A stretch of 57,413 nt of DNA from an uncultured Lachnospiraceae bacterium (lineage in GTDB: Bacteria; Bacillota; Clostridia; Lachnospirales; Lachnospiraceae), in contig CALWPC010000041.1 in assembly GCA_944383325.1 (NCBI GenBank), forward strand, positions 1 through 57,413, in the 5' to 3' direction. The notes beneath the pieces were generated by a model. That model saw only the letters and a program-made list of their open reading frames with translations, was not told where the DNA came from and did not search any database. Shown here piece by piece: positions 37,276-45,669 of the stretch (positions within the stretch are counted from its first letter, which is position 1; each line of letters starts with the position of its first letter). The translations under genes were made by a program, and so were the position numbers.

Positions 37276-37809
37276 CTAAATTTTTTCTAAATTTTCCGGA
37301 TCTGTCCGAAAAACTTTCCTATGGTATAAACATAAAAAAATGCATATGCCGATACACGCCCCGGCGCTGTCCACCAGGACGTCCGACCATTTGCCGGTTC
37401 GCCCGGGAACATACAGCTGATGCAGTTCATCCGTTGCCGCATACAAAAACGCCGCAAACTGTGCGGGCAAATGAAACGCATGACAGACTGTTTTTCTGTA
37501 ACCGTTTATCCAAAACCCGAAACACAGCGCAGCTCCCAACAGGGCATATTCCGCCATATGCGCGCTTTTTCGAATAACGACCTCCGCAGCCTGCAATACC
37601 TGGCTGTCCGACGCCAGATCCCGCAGCGCATCCTGCCCGCTTACCCCGGCCAAAACGTCGACGACGGCCCGCACAATGCGGGCCGCCCAAGGACTGCTCA
37701 GCGCGCCTGACTGCTCACCGGGCATGGCGGAAAAGTAAAAAATCAACGCCATAAGTCCGGCTGCCGGGAACCAGGCCGCCAACTTTCTCAATGATACTGT
37801 ATTTTTCAA
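37276..37809 (-). CDS. VanZ-like family membrane protein
   Basis: A 177-residue membrane protein of the VanZ family with motif HMAEYALLGAALCFGF and the acidic signature ATDELHQLYVPGRTGKWSDVLVDSAGA. Related proteins confer low-level teicoplanin resistance; most are of unknown role. I use a TTG start 11 bp after GGGAG, just past the upstream gene's stop; an earlier ATG would overlap that gene by 38 bp. The last 11 codons coincide with a sequence similar to one in the glycan operon leader. Confidence 0.82.
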   Translation of the reverse strand: MKNTVSLRKLAAWFPAAGLMALIFYFSAMPGEQSGALSSPWAARIVRAVVDVLAGVSGQDALRDLASDSQVLQAAEVVIRKSAHMAEYALLGAALCFGFWINGYRKTVCHAFHLPAQFAAFLYAATDELHQLYVPGRTGKWSDVLVDSAGACIGICIFLCLYHRKVFRTDPENLEKI

Positions 37810-37828
37810 AATAAAAACGTCTCCCTGA

Positions 37829-38749
37829 TCAGTCAAAAAGCTTTTTCGGGTACGCTCCGGCTTCAATCAGAGCCGCAAACGAATCCACAACTACCTGCTT
37901 ATCCTCTTTGTACGTGACTCCAAACCAACGGTCTTTTGTCTCCAACACCGTCACAGTTGCCTTGCCGTTTTTAATCAGCCGGTCCACCACATCAGGCAGC
38001 AAATATTCTTTCTTTAATTCTTCCCCGGGAGCCATATTTTCTAAAAATTCTGCAAATCCAGACTCCAGTATATCCAGAATATCCGGGGTAAATCCCCACA
38101 TATTCATCGACACATGGCAGTTTTCATCCAACAACGCAGTCTGGCCGTTCCGCTCGCAGACAACCTGTCCGTCTTTGCGCTCAATGCCGCCTGTCTCCAA
38201 CACGTTGACAAGCAGGCCTTCGTCATTGACATCGCACACGCCTCTGGTGACAGCGCCGTTATCGCTGAGCGTATTGCCCAGTATAAAGCCCGCCATGCAA
38301 AACGGCAGCGCTTCGCCGGACGCATGCTCCTGCACAAGAAAATCATGTACTTTGACAAAGGCTTCTTTTCCGTAATAATCATCGGCATTAATGACAGCAA
38401 ATGGCATATCAATCACATCTTTTGCAGCCAAAACTGCCTGTCCGGTTCCATACGGTTTCGTCCGCTTTTCCGGTTTCTGATAACCGTTCGGCAGATCATC
38501 CGAACTCTGATATGCATACGCCACCGGAATCTGCCGCTCAATCCGGTTTCCGATAATCTCTTTGAAGTCTTTCTCCAGATCTCTGCGGATAATGAACACT
38601 ACCTTGTTAAATCCGGCGTGGATGGCATCATAAATGGCATAATCCATAATAATTTCCCCATTCGGCCCCACCGGCTCCAACTGCTTAATTCCTCCGCCAA
38701 AGCGGCTTCCGATTCCCGCCGCCATAATTACCAATGCTGTTTCTTTCAT
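37829..38749 (-). CDS. Sugar nucleotidyltransferase family protein
   Basis: A nucleotidyltransferase of 306 aa starting MKETALVIMAAGIGSRFGGG, the activator-loop signature of NDP-sugar pyrophosphorylases. KQLEPVGPNG, RTKPYGTGQAVLAAKD and AVINADDYYG supply the sugar- and metal-binding residues. The exact sugar is unknown. The start follows GGAGGG; a 40-codon upstream extension overlaps the deacetylase and is rejected. It sits between a CE4 deacetylase and VanZ-like gene, suggesting envelope polysaccharide work. Confidence 0.88.
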   Translation of the reverse strand: MKETALVIMAAGIGSRFGGGIKQLEPVGPNGEIIMDYAIYDAIHAGFNKVVFIIRRDLEKDFKEIIGNRIERQIPVAYAYQSSDDLPNGYQKPEKRTKPYGTGQAVLAAKDVIDMPFAVINADDYYGKEAFVKVHDFLVQEHASGEALPFCMAGFILGNTLSDNGAVTRGVCDVNDEGLLVNVLETGGIERKDGQVVCERNGQTALLDENCHVSMNMWGFTPDILDILESGFAEFLENMAPGEELKKEYLLPDVVDRLIKNGKATVTVLETKDRWFGVTYKEDKQVVVDSFAALIEAGAYPKKLFD

Positions 38750-38765
38750 ACAAAACCCTCCACAT

Positions 38766-39560
38766 TTATACTTGCATCTGTGCTCCCGCCGGCACCTTAA
38801 CCGGCACATCGTCGACAAGAATCCATACGTCCGCTGCACTCGGATTGTACACGTATGAACAGTCAACACTAAACTTCAGACTGCGCATAGCTGTGATATA
38901 ATCCGCAAGCTCCAGATTCGTGGCATACCAGATGCGCGGATCTCCCGCAATGCGGTCACAAAACGCCTCCATCCGCTCCCACGACTGATCACGGTCAAAC
39001 TCATAGCTGTGTCCCCACACATAAAAAATACGGATATGCTTCTTTTTATTTAAAAATCTCTGATACAAACCGTCCAAATCATGACTCTGGTGACAAGTCG
39101 GATGCCACTTCATCAAATCCTCGGGCACATCAAACTCACCGGTATTTTGTATCGTCCTCGCATACTCAATGCCGCACGCCCGCAGCGCGTTTACTAGCGC
39201 CTCTGAGTAAGTTCCGTACGGATAGCTCATCCCCCGGACTGGTTTATCCGCCAACTTTTCAAGCTGCCGGCGATCCTCCATCACTTCCGATACCGCTGCC
39301 GGAAGCGGCAGTCGATCCAAAAACGGATGCGTGCAGGAATGAACGGAAATCTCATGGTATCGCCCAATTTCCCGAACCTGCTCCTCTGTCACATACGTTT
39401 CCCTGCCGATATTGCCGCTGTTATAATGAAACGTCGCCTTCACGCCGCGTTCGCGAAACAGCTTTGCCAACCGCACATCCGCAGTCTTCCCATCATCAAA
39501 GCTCATGGTAACCGCTTTCTGCTTTCCTTCCGGCAGACAGTCCAATGCGATTTTTTTCAT
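38766..39560 (-). CDS. Polysaccharide deacetylase (CE4/NodB domain)
   Basis: A 264-residue NodB-domain protein without signal peptide. Motif 1 is MSFDDGKTAD (Asp22, Asp23) and motif 2 HSCTHPF (His74, His78); MSYPYGTYSE matches motif 3. A short C-terminal beta extension (VNPSA-type VYNPSAADVWILVDD) follows the domain. The lack of a secretion signal implies a cytoplasmic or non-classical location. It lies between fba and the nucleotidyltransferase. Confidence 0.88.
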   Translation of the reverse strand: MKKIALDCLPEGKQKAVTMSFDDGKTADVRLAKLFRERGVKATFHYNSGNIGRETYVTEEQVREIGRYHEISVHSCTHPFLDRLPLPAAVSEVMEDRRQLEKLADKPVRGMSYPYGTYSEALVNALRACGIEYARTIQNTGEFDVPEDLMKWHPTCHQSHDLDGLYQRFLNKKKHIRIFYVWGHSYEFDRDQSWERMEAFCDRIAGDPRIWYATNLELADYITAMRSLKFSVDCSYVYNPSAADVWILVDDVPVKVPAGAQMQV

Positions 39561-39593
39561 GCTGCAACCGCTCCTTTACACAAGCCGTCCGGT

Positions 39594-40460
39594 CTATTCT
39601 GCTTTCCCCACAGATCCAAACAACTGCATTTTTTCTTTCACTGTCTGTTTAATTGCCTCAGTTCCCGGAAGCAGCAGCTTTCTCGGATCAAAGCCCTTGC
39701 CCTGAAGATCTTTGCCGGCCTCAATGTAGGTCCTGGTAGCCGCTGCAAAAGACAGCTGACACTCCGTATTAACATTGATCTTGGCTACGCCCAGATCAAT
39801 CGCTTTGCGGATCATATCCTCAGGAATACCGGTGCCTCCGTGCAGCACAAGCGGCATATCGCCGGTAAGCTGCTGAATGGCGTCCAGAGTTTCAAAGCTA
39901 AGGCCTGCCCAGTTCTCAGGATACTTTCCATGAATATTTCCAATACCTGCCGCCAACATATCAATTCCGAGATCCGCAATCATTTTGCACTCTTTCGGAT
40001 CAGCGCACTCTCCGGCACCGACCACGCCGTCCTCCTCGCCGCCGATCGATCCGACTTCCGCTTCCAGACTCATCCCGTGTTCGCGGCAAAGCTGTACTAA
40101 TTCGCGCGTCTTTTTCACATTCTCTTCGATCGAGTCATGCGATCCGTCAAACATAATAGAGGAAAATCCGGCTTCCACACACTTTAAGCAGCCCTCATAA
40201 GTTCCATGATCCAGATGAAGAGCAACCGGAACCGTAATATGAAGCTCCTCCATCATCGCCTTCACCATCGCAGCCACCGTCTTAAAACCAGTCATATACT
40301 TTCCGGCACCCTCTGACACGCCCAAAATAACAGGAGAGCGAAGCTCCTCCGCCGTCAGCAGTACGGCCTTTGTCCACTCAAGATTATTAATATTAAACTG
40401 TCCGACGGCATAATGACCCGCCTTTGCTTTCTGCAACATTTCCTTTGCTGATACTAACAT
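39594..40460 (-). CDS. fba: Fructose-bisphosphate aldolase, class II
   Basis: A zinc-dependent aldolase of 288 aa, cleaving fructose 1,6-bisphosphate or a related ketose bisphosphate. The motif ALHLDHGTYEG contains the catalytic Asp84 and the zinc-ligand His85; FDGSHDSIEENV, GIGNIHGKYPENW and LHGGTGIPEDMI follow. Tagatose-bisphosphate aldolase specificity cannot be excluded. A strong promoter lies just upstream and GGAGGTTGC precedes the ATG. Confidence 0.94.
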   Translation of the reverse strand: MLVSAKEMLQKAKAGHYAVGQFNINNLEWTKAVLLTAEELRSPVILGVSEGAGKYMTGFKTVAAMVKAMMEELHITVPVALHLDHGTYEGCLKCVEAGFSSIMFDGSHDSIEENVKKTRELVQLCREHGMSLEAEVGSIGGEEDGVVGAGECADPKECKMIADLGIDMLAAGIGNIHGKYPENWAGLSFETLDAIQQLTGDMPLVLHGGTGIPEDMIRKAIDLGVAKINVNTECQLSFAAATRTYIEAGKDLQGKGFDPRKLLLPGTEAIKQTVKEKMQLFGSVGKAE

Positions 40461-40496
40461 AATGCAACCTCCGTTTCATAAATTAACCATAAATTG

Positions 40497-40525
40497 ATCA
40501 TATCACAGCGCTCACAAAAAAGCAA
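40497..40525 (-). promoter_or_regulatory. Promoter of fba
   Basis: Minus-strand -35 TTGCTT at 40520-40525, a 17-bp spacer and -10 TATGAT at 40497-40502; leader of about 30 nt. Confidence 0.7.
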
Positions 40526-40582
40526 CGCAGCAGCCCTGTTTTTTAAATACTTTACAGTACCAGGGACATCGGGGCGCAGCGC

Positions 40583-41467
40583 TCAGGAAATCAGAATATC
40601 CAACGCCTGCATGTGATTTACAATGCTGACCTGTTTATGTTCTCCTCCAAACTCGCCGTCAAGTGTCCAGGGGACGGAAACCTCGCTCGTGATCGTAAGC
40701 TTGGACGCTTTAAAAGTGTCAATATTCGCCGCCTTCAGCTGACCGGAAAGCACAGACATCAGCATCTCCTGAAACTGAAGCGCATTAGCCGGCTGCCTGA
40801 TCATCACCACCTCATACAGCCCGTCATCCAGATGCACCTCCTTGCCGGTCAGATTTTTAAATCCTCCGACTGACTCCGAGTTCGACACCATTCCGTATAT
40901 GTATTCGCCGCTGATCTGCTCATCATCATAGCAGATTGTCATCGGATAACACGGAACATTGTAGAGACGCTTCATTGCCTCCAACACATACGCAGAATGG
41001 CCAAATACATTTTTCAATTCCTGTTTCGTCTGATACGAGACATCTGTAAACAGGCCAAACGCCGCCACATATACGAACCAACGGTCATTGAATCTTCCCA
41101 CGTCACTGTGATAATGTCGTTCGCCTACCGCTGCCCGGGCCGCCCGGATCGCCTGCTTGGGAATACCCAGGCTGTTGCCAAAATCATTTGTTGATCCCAA
41201 CGGAATGTATCCGAGAGGCATGGTAAGCCCCGTTTCCATCATTCCGGAGACCACTTCATTGAGCGTTCCGTCCCCGCCGCAGCAGACAATCCTTTTGTAT
41301 TTTTTTCCGTCCGCAAGAATCTTTCTCTTGCCGTCCTCCTCACACTGTGTCGGATAAATCGTCACATCATAGCCCGCTTTCACAAAAATATCTACGACGT
41401 CAGATATTTTATTTTTAATCGAGCCTTTTCCGGCACAGGGATTATATAAAAATAATAATTTCGGCAT
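40583..41467 (-). CDS. Diacylglycerol kinase family lipid kinase (YegS/DagK-like)
   Basis: A lipid kinase of 294 aa with the ATP-binding signature CCGGDGTLNEVV (residues 62-73), IPLGSTNDFGNSLGIP, and the C-terminal beta domain ending in WTLDGEFGG. Such enzymes phosphorylate diacylglycerol or similar lipids, recycling lipids left by glycolipid or lipoteichoic acid synthesis. GGAGGAG precedes the ATG. It is transcribed away from the small plus-strand ORF at 41519. Confidence 0.93.
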   Translation of the reverse strand: MPKLLFLYNPCAGKGSIKNKISDVVDIFVKAGYDVTIYPTQCEEDGKRKILADGKKYKRIVCCGGDGTLNEVVSGMMETGLTMPLGYIPLGSTNDFGNSLGIPKQAIRAARAAVGERHYHSDVGRFNDRWFVYVAAFGLFTDVSYQTKQELKNVFGHSAYVLEAMKRLYNVPCYPMTICYDDEQISGEYIYGMVSNSESVGGFKNLTGKEVHLDDGLYEVVMIRQPANALQFQEMLMSVLSGQLKAANIDTFKASKLTITSEVSVPWTLDGEFGGEHKQVSIVNHMQALDILIS

Positions 41468-41518
41468 ACTTACGCACTCCTCCTCATATGGTATAAAAAA
41501 CGGTGGCAGGTGATTCTC

Positions 41519-41788
41519 TTGAGTAATAAAACAAAAATCGTCGTCCTTCGCACAAAAGACTTAATCTATGCAATTATTGTACTCCTTCTTATCATTCTTC
41601 TGGCCTTTTTTCTGCTGAAGATGTTCCATAAGCAGCCGGATGATCTTCCTGAAGATTACAATGCCTCGATTTCGTCAAGCCAGATTGACGCCGACGCGTC
41701 GCTCGGCATCCGCAGGTCACCTCTCGGCGACACCGCAACACTGCCGACCTTCGGTCCGTCCGGCAGGCAGGATCTCTTAAACTGCTGA
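41519..41788 (+). CDS. Small membrane ORF, possibly truncated
   Basis: An 89-residue reading frame with a TTG start after AGGTG. The first half has a basic start (SNKTKIVVLRTKDLIY) and a strong membrane segment (residues 15-33); the KIVVL...LIY pattern is like small membrane-anchored proteins of Clostridia. From about residue 46 it runs antisense through the last 133 bp of nadE, and that part looks like an out-of-frame shadow (RSPLGDTATLPTFGPSG). A possible promoter lies at 41470-41497 (TTACGC and TATAAA). It may be a remnant cut by nadE-side rearrangement, or simply a short gene with an odd end. Confidence 0.45.
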   Translation: MSNKTKIVVLRTKDLIYAIIVLLLIILLAFFLLKMFHKQPDDLPEDYNASISSSQIDADASLGIRRSPLGDTATLPTFGPSGRQDLLNC

Positions 41789-43563
41789 GCGAAAAACCGC
41801 CGGTAAAAGATTTTCATCCACTTGAGAATCACCGCACGGTCATATTGCATGCCAAACGCACACTGCGCCAACCGCAGAATCTTGGACGGTGAAAATCCAA
41901 GACGCAGCATATAGTATAGAAAAAAGTCATGCAACTCGTACGGTCCTACAATATCTTCTGTCTTTTGAGAAATTGTCCCGTTTTCAGGCGGTAAAAGCTC
42001 GGGGCTCACCGGCGTATTCAACACATCGAGCAGCACTTCTTTCAGCTGCTCCTCCGTCGCCGTATCCGCATAGTACTGTACCAGATGCCGCACAAGCGTC
42101 TTTGGAACAGATGCATTGACTCCGTACATAGACATATGATCTCCGTTATAAGTCGCCCACCCTAGCGCGAGCTCGGACATGTCCCCTGTTCCGATGACCA
42201 GTCCGTTTACCTGATTGGAAATATCCATCAGCACCTGTGTCCGCTCCCGCGCCTGGCTGTTCTCATACGTGACGTCATGCTTTGCAGGATCATGGTGAAT
42301 ATCCCGAAAATGTACGTTGACCGCCTCCATAATAGAGACTTCGCGCAGCGACGCTCCCAGTTTTGCCGTTAAATCACACGCATTTCGGTAGGTTCGGTCG
42401 GTCGTGCCAAAGCACGGCATCGTGACGCAGATGATATTTTCTCTTGGAAGTTTCAGATAATCAAACGCCTGCGCAGTGACAAGCAACGCGAGTGTTGAAT
42501 CCAACCCGCCTGAAATGCCGATAACCGCATGGCGGCAGCCGGTATGCTCCAGACGTTTCTTCAGTCCCATCGCCTGGATGGACACAATGTTCCTGCAGCG
42601 CCTGCTACGGCTGTCCATATCGCCCGGCACAAACGGAGCAGACGAAAAGCTGCGGACAAGCGGCGTTTCTTCCATCCGAAGTGAAAATGAAGTCATAATA
42701 TAATCCTTGGCGTCGGTCACAAACGTATTGATTCTTCTGCGCTCTGCCTCCAGGCGGTACACATCAATGTCACTGATCGCCATCTGTCCCTCAAAACAAC
42801 TTGTCTGCGCAAGCAGCACTCCATTTTCACTGATCAGGTTATGTCCTCCAAACACCAAATCCGTTGTCGACTCGCCCTCTCCCGCGCTGCAGAAGGCGTA
42901 CCCGCACAACAGTCTCGCAGACTGACTGTTGACCAAAAGCTCACGGTATTCGCTCTTTGTCACCGTCTCGTCACTGGCTGAGAGATTGACAATAACCGTC
43001 GCTCCCGCAAGCGCGTGCGCAGTGCTAGGCGGATCCGCAACCCATAAATCCTCGCACACTTCCGCGCCAACGACAAGCTCCGGCAGCTCCGCACACACAA
43101 ACAGCTGCCGCACTCCAAACAACACCTGCACATCGCCGATGCGTTCCAATTCACAGCTATCATTTCCCGGCGCAAAATGTCGTCCCTCATAAAATTCACC
43201 ATAACTCGGAATATACTTTTTCGGCACTACGCCGAGAATCTTTCCCCCCGAAAGAACCGCCGCCACATTATAGAGCTTTCCCCCGTGCATCATCGGGAGT
43301 CCCACAAAAAAAATACCGTCCATACCTTCGGAGTGCTCTGCAATTTGCAGCAGACCATCGCGCGCCGCATTTAACAGCGTCCGCTGCCAAAACAAATCCT
43401 CGCAGGTATAACCGGTAACACAAAGCTCAGGAAACACCACAATCTTTGCGTGCTGATCCACCGCCTCATCCATCAGACGACAAATCTCCCTTACATTATA
43501 TGATACATCCGCAACTCTGATCTTCGGCGTCGCACAGGCGACTTTCACAAAACCGTCTTTCAT
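41656..43563 (-). CDS. nadE: Glutamine-hydrolysing NAD+ synthetase
   Basis: This enzyme amidates nicotinic acid adenine dinucleotide, taking ammonia from glutamine. The N-terminal nitrilase domain carries Glu46 (VFPELCVTGYT), a Lys at about 116 (VPKKYIPSYGEFYE) and Cys170 (AEVCEDLW). The synthetase domain has the PP-loop SGGLDST at 351-357. The C-terminus QFKRSCLPDGPKVGSVA matches the family to its normal end. The start at 43563 follows GGAGGGC and gives 635 aa. It follows hslO by 60 bp. Confidence 0.95.
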   Translation of the reverse strand: MKDGFVKVACATPKIRVADVSYNVREICRLMDEAVDQHAKIVVFPELCVTGYTCEDLFWQRTLLNAARDGLLQIAEHSEGMDGIFFVGLPMMHGGKLYNVAAVLSGGKILGVVPKKYIPSYGEFYEGRHFAPGNDSCELERIGDVQVLFGVRQLFVCAELPELVVGAEVCEDLWVADPPSTAHALAGATVIVNLSASDETVTKSEYRELLVNSQSARLLCGYAFCSAGEGESTTDLVFGGHNLISENGVLLAQTSCFEGQMAISDIDVYRLEAERRRINTFVTDAKDYIMTSFSLRMEETPLVRSFSSAPFVPGDMDSRSRRCRNIVSIQAMGLKKRLEHTGCRHAVIGISGGLDSTLALLVTAQAFDYLKLPRENIICVTMPCFGTTDRTYRNACDLTAKLGASLREVSIMEAVNVHFRDIHHDPAKHDVTYENSQARERTQVLMDISNQVNGLVIGTGDMSELALGWATYNGDHMSMYGVNASVPKTLVRHLVQYYADTATEEQLKEVLLDVLNTPVSPELLPPENGTISQKTEDIVGPYELHDFFLYYMLRLGFSPSKILRLAQCAFGMQYDRAVILKWMKIFYRRFFAQQFKRSCLPDGPKVGSVAVSPRGDLRMPSDASASIWLDEIEAL

Positions 43564-43623
43564 AAAGCCCTCCATGTTCAGGTGAATGCAGGCAGGCAGA
43601 CTGCCCGACATTCACATCTTAGT

Positions 43624-44502
43624 TTAACGCGCTTTCCGATACAGCGCTTTTAAATCCTGAATCGTAAACTGATACTTGCGCCCGCAAAAATGGCAGTTCA
43701 TCTCAATCTCTTCCCCTTCGTCAATCATATCCGACAGTTGCTCGCGTCCAAGACTGATCAGCGCTCTGCCCACGCGCTCCCGGGAACAGTTGCAGTCGTA
43801 TGCCGCCCCGACTGTATCGTTGATCGAAAGGCCCAATGGCCCCAACAGCTCTCCAAGCAACTCTTCCGGCGTCAAGCCTCTGTCCAAAAGCTCCGTCACC
43901 GCAGGGATGTTTTGCACATTCTGCTCCAACGCCGATAATACCTCTTCTTCAATAAACGGCATGACCTGGATAATAAAACCGCCGGCCTGCCTGACTGTAT
44001 TATTTCTCTCCATCAGCACGCCCAGTCCGACCGCCGACGGAATCTGCTCGGAAGTAGCAAAATAATATGTGAGATCTTCCGCAATTTCACTCGTTTGAAG
44101 CGCCGTCTGCCCGACATACGGCTCTTTCAGACCCATATCCCGGATGACTGACAGCATCCCGGGGCCAATCGCTCCGCCGACGTCGAGCTTTCCCCGGTCG
44201 TTCGGAGGCAGCAAAACGACCGGCTCGCTCACATATCCTTTGACATGCCCGCGGCTGTCGGCAGTGACCAGAAGATGTCCAAGCGCTCCGCTGCCGTCGA
44301 TTTTGACCGTCAGCATGTCCTGCTCGCCCTTCATCATGGCGCCCATCATCACTCCCGCCGTCAGCAGCCTGCCAAACGCCGCCGTCACAACCGGACTCGT
44401 TTCATGTATCTGACGCGCCTTTTCTGTCAGCTGACGCGTCGTCGCGGCAAACGCGCGGATTTGTCCGTCAGCCGCCGTTGCCCTTACAATATAATCATCC
44501 AT
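43624..44502 (-). CDS. hslO: Hsp33 redox-regulated molecular chaperone
   Basis: Hsp33 is activated by oxidation and protects unfolding proteins in the cytoplasm. The 292-residue product has the C-terminal zinc centre: CxC at about 237/239 (DCNCSRERV) and CxxC at about 270/273 (NCHFCGRKY). The core motif GGFIIQVMP is visible. I start at the ATG after GAGGATGGGT, giving MDDYIVRATAADG; two in-frame ATGs lie 2 and 4 codons upstream. It is followed by nadE and preceded by the methyltransferase gene. Confidence 0.94.
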   Translation of the reverse strand: MDDYIVRATAADGQIRAFAATTRQLTEKARQIHETSPVVTAAFGRLLTAGVMMGAMMKGEQDMLTVKIDGSGALGHLLVTADSRGHVKGYVSEPVVLLPPNDRGKLDVGGAIGPGMLSVIRDMGLKEPYVGQTALQTSEIAEDLTYYFATSEQIPSAVGLGVLMERNNTVRQAGGFIIQVMPFIEEEVLSALEQNVQNIPAVTELLDRGLTPEELLGELLGPLGLSINDTVGAAYDCNCSRERVGRALISLGREQLSDMIDEGEEIEMNCHFCGRKYQFTIQDLKALYRKAR

Positions 44503-44510
44503 ACCCATCC

Positions 44511-45308
44511 TCATTTCTGTACTGTCGCCGCCGAACAATCCCGACTGATATGCCTCATGCGCGCTCTGCACTTCTGTGCGACAAAGCAGATCCGGGAAGA
44601 ATGTTCGTGAGCCGGTTTTTCTGTATAATCATCATAGACTGCCCGCAGCTCAAAACCCGCCCGCGAAAGCCACTGCGAAATCTCATCGGCAGAATACGCT
44701 TTCTGATAGTGTATTTCCTCAAACCGCCGGTACTGTTGATCTTCCTCGCGGACGTAAAAGGTTACCGCGTACTCATTAATGCGCTTCTGCTCGTCATACA
44801 TGTTTTCCCAGATATAACTTCCCTCCTCCCGGTTCTCCGCAAATGTCCGGTCACCGAGAAGATGTTCATATTTATAGCCGGTATTCAAATCAAACACAAA
44901 CAGGCCGCCGTAATCCAGATAATTGTACGCAAGAGAAAAGACCCGCTGCATCTGGCGCGGCTCCAATATATAATTGAGCGAATCGCACACGCTGACAATC
45001 GCCCGCACCGTACCGTACAATTCAAATTCACACATATCCTGACAAAGATAAAGAATTCCCGCATTGTCCGGATCTGCCTGGCGCGCTGCTGTCAGCATCT
45101 GCGGCGACCGGTCTACACCGATCAGATCATAACCGCTGTTTTGCAGCAGACGCGTCATCCTGCCCGTACCGCAGCCAAGATCCAATACCAGTCCCTCTTC
45201 GATGTGATAGCGATGGAGCTGCCTGATCAGAAACGCATGCCACTGTTCATATGGGACATCATCCATAAACAGATCATAAAACGACGCAAATCCACTGTAC
45301 TCTTCCAT
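44511..45308 (-). CDS. Class I SAM-dependent methyltransferase
   Basis: A 265-residue Rossmann-fold methyltransferase. The SAM-binding motif VLDLGCGTGRM is at residues 41-51, motif II VDRSPQML follows, and DSLNYIL is the post-IV region. The C-terminal GLFVFDLNTGYKYEHLLGD pattern resembles a Firmicute family of unknown substrate. It has its own promoter (45350-45378) and heads the run with hslO and nadE. Confidence 0.88.
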   Translation of the reverse strand: MEEYSGFASFYDLFMDDVPYEQWHAFLIRQLHRYHIEEGLVLDLGCGTGRMTRLLQNSGYDLIGVDRSPQMLTAARQADPDNAGILYLCQDMCEFELYGTVRAIVSVCDSLNYILEPRQMQRVFSLAYNYLDYGGLFVFDLNTGYKYEHLLGDRTFAENREEGSYIWENMYDEQKRINEYAVTFYVREEDQQYRRFEEIHYQKAYSADEISQWLSRAGFELRAVYDDYTEKPAHEHSSRICFVAQKCRARMRHISRDCSAATVQK

Positions 45309-45349
45309 AAAATCCCTCTGGTAAATTCTGAAAACTGAATTGATAGTTT

Positions 45350-45378
45350 ATTTTACCAAGATTAATATGGAAAATCAA
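45350..45378 (-). promoter_or_regulatory. Promoter of methyltransferase-hslO-nadE
   Basis: Minus-strand -35 TTGATT at 45373-45378, a 17-bp spacer and -10 TAAAAT at 45350-45355. The -35 directly abuts the terminator stem of the upstream gene. Confidence 0.65.
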
Positions 45379-45410
45379 GGGCGGTTCATGGCATTCACCA
45401 TAAACCGCCC
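45373..45410 (-). terminator. Rho-independent terminator after DUF1540 gene
   Basis: A 13-bp stem with one G-U pair (45398-45410 with 45379-45391) and a 6-nt loop, followed on the minus strand by TTGATTTT. The short U-tract overlaps the next promoter's -35. Confidence 0.75.
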
Positions 45411-45436
45411 CTATGATTACAACTGGTCAGACATGT

Positions 45437-45586
45437 TTACTTGCACTCGCAGCCCTTGTTTTCGGTTTTTGGATCATCGCAATAACTTCTGCAGCATGTG
45501 TTGTTCTCAATCCGAATCTTATCTGCCGTGCAATCCTCATTTTTATTGAATACACAGTCTACCGCCTGACATCTTAAATCCGGCAT
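45437..45586 (-). CDS. DUF1540 small cysteine-rich protein
   Basis: A 49-residue protein with seven or so Cys residues in the pattern LRCQAVDCVFNKNEDCTADKI, typical of DUF1540, a probably metal-binding family of unknown function often present in spore-forming Clostridia. GGAGGG precedes the ATG. A perfect -10 TATAAT at 45641-45646 and a palindrome at 45616-45628 lie upstream, and a terminator follows, so it can be expressed alone. Confidence 0.88.
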   Translation of the reverse strand: MPDLRCQAVDCVFNKNEDCTADKIRIENNTCCRSYCDDPKTENKGCECK

Positions 45587-45640
45587 TAAAATCCCTCCTT
45601 CAAAATTGATGACAGGCATATTATATGCGAAACCCAAAAT

Positions 45641-45646
45641 ATTATA
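45641..45646 (-). promoter_or_regulatory. Probable promoter -10 of the DUF1540 gene
   Basis: A perfect TATAAT on the minus strand, 55 bp before the start codon. The best -35 (TTGCGC) is only 15 bp away, so spacing is short. The leader has the 13-nt palindrome GCATATAATATGC (45616-45628), a possible operator. Confidence 0.45.
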
Positions 45647-45669
45647 CGCAGACTGACTTTCGCGCGCAA

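Noticed and set aside
44478..45338. Plus-strand frame of 286 codons opposite the methyltransferase gene
   Set aside because: Antisense shadow; the minus-strand gene has a SAM-binding motif, promoter and ribosome site.
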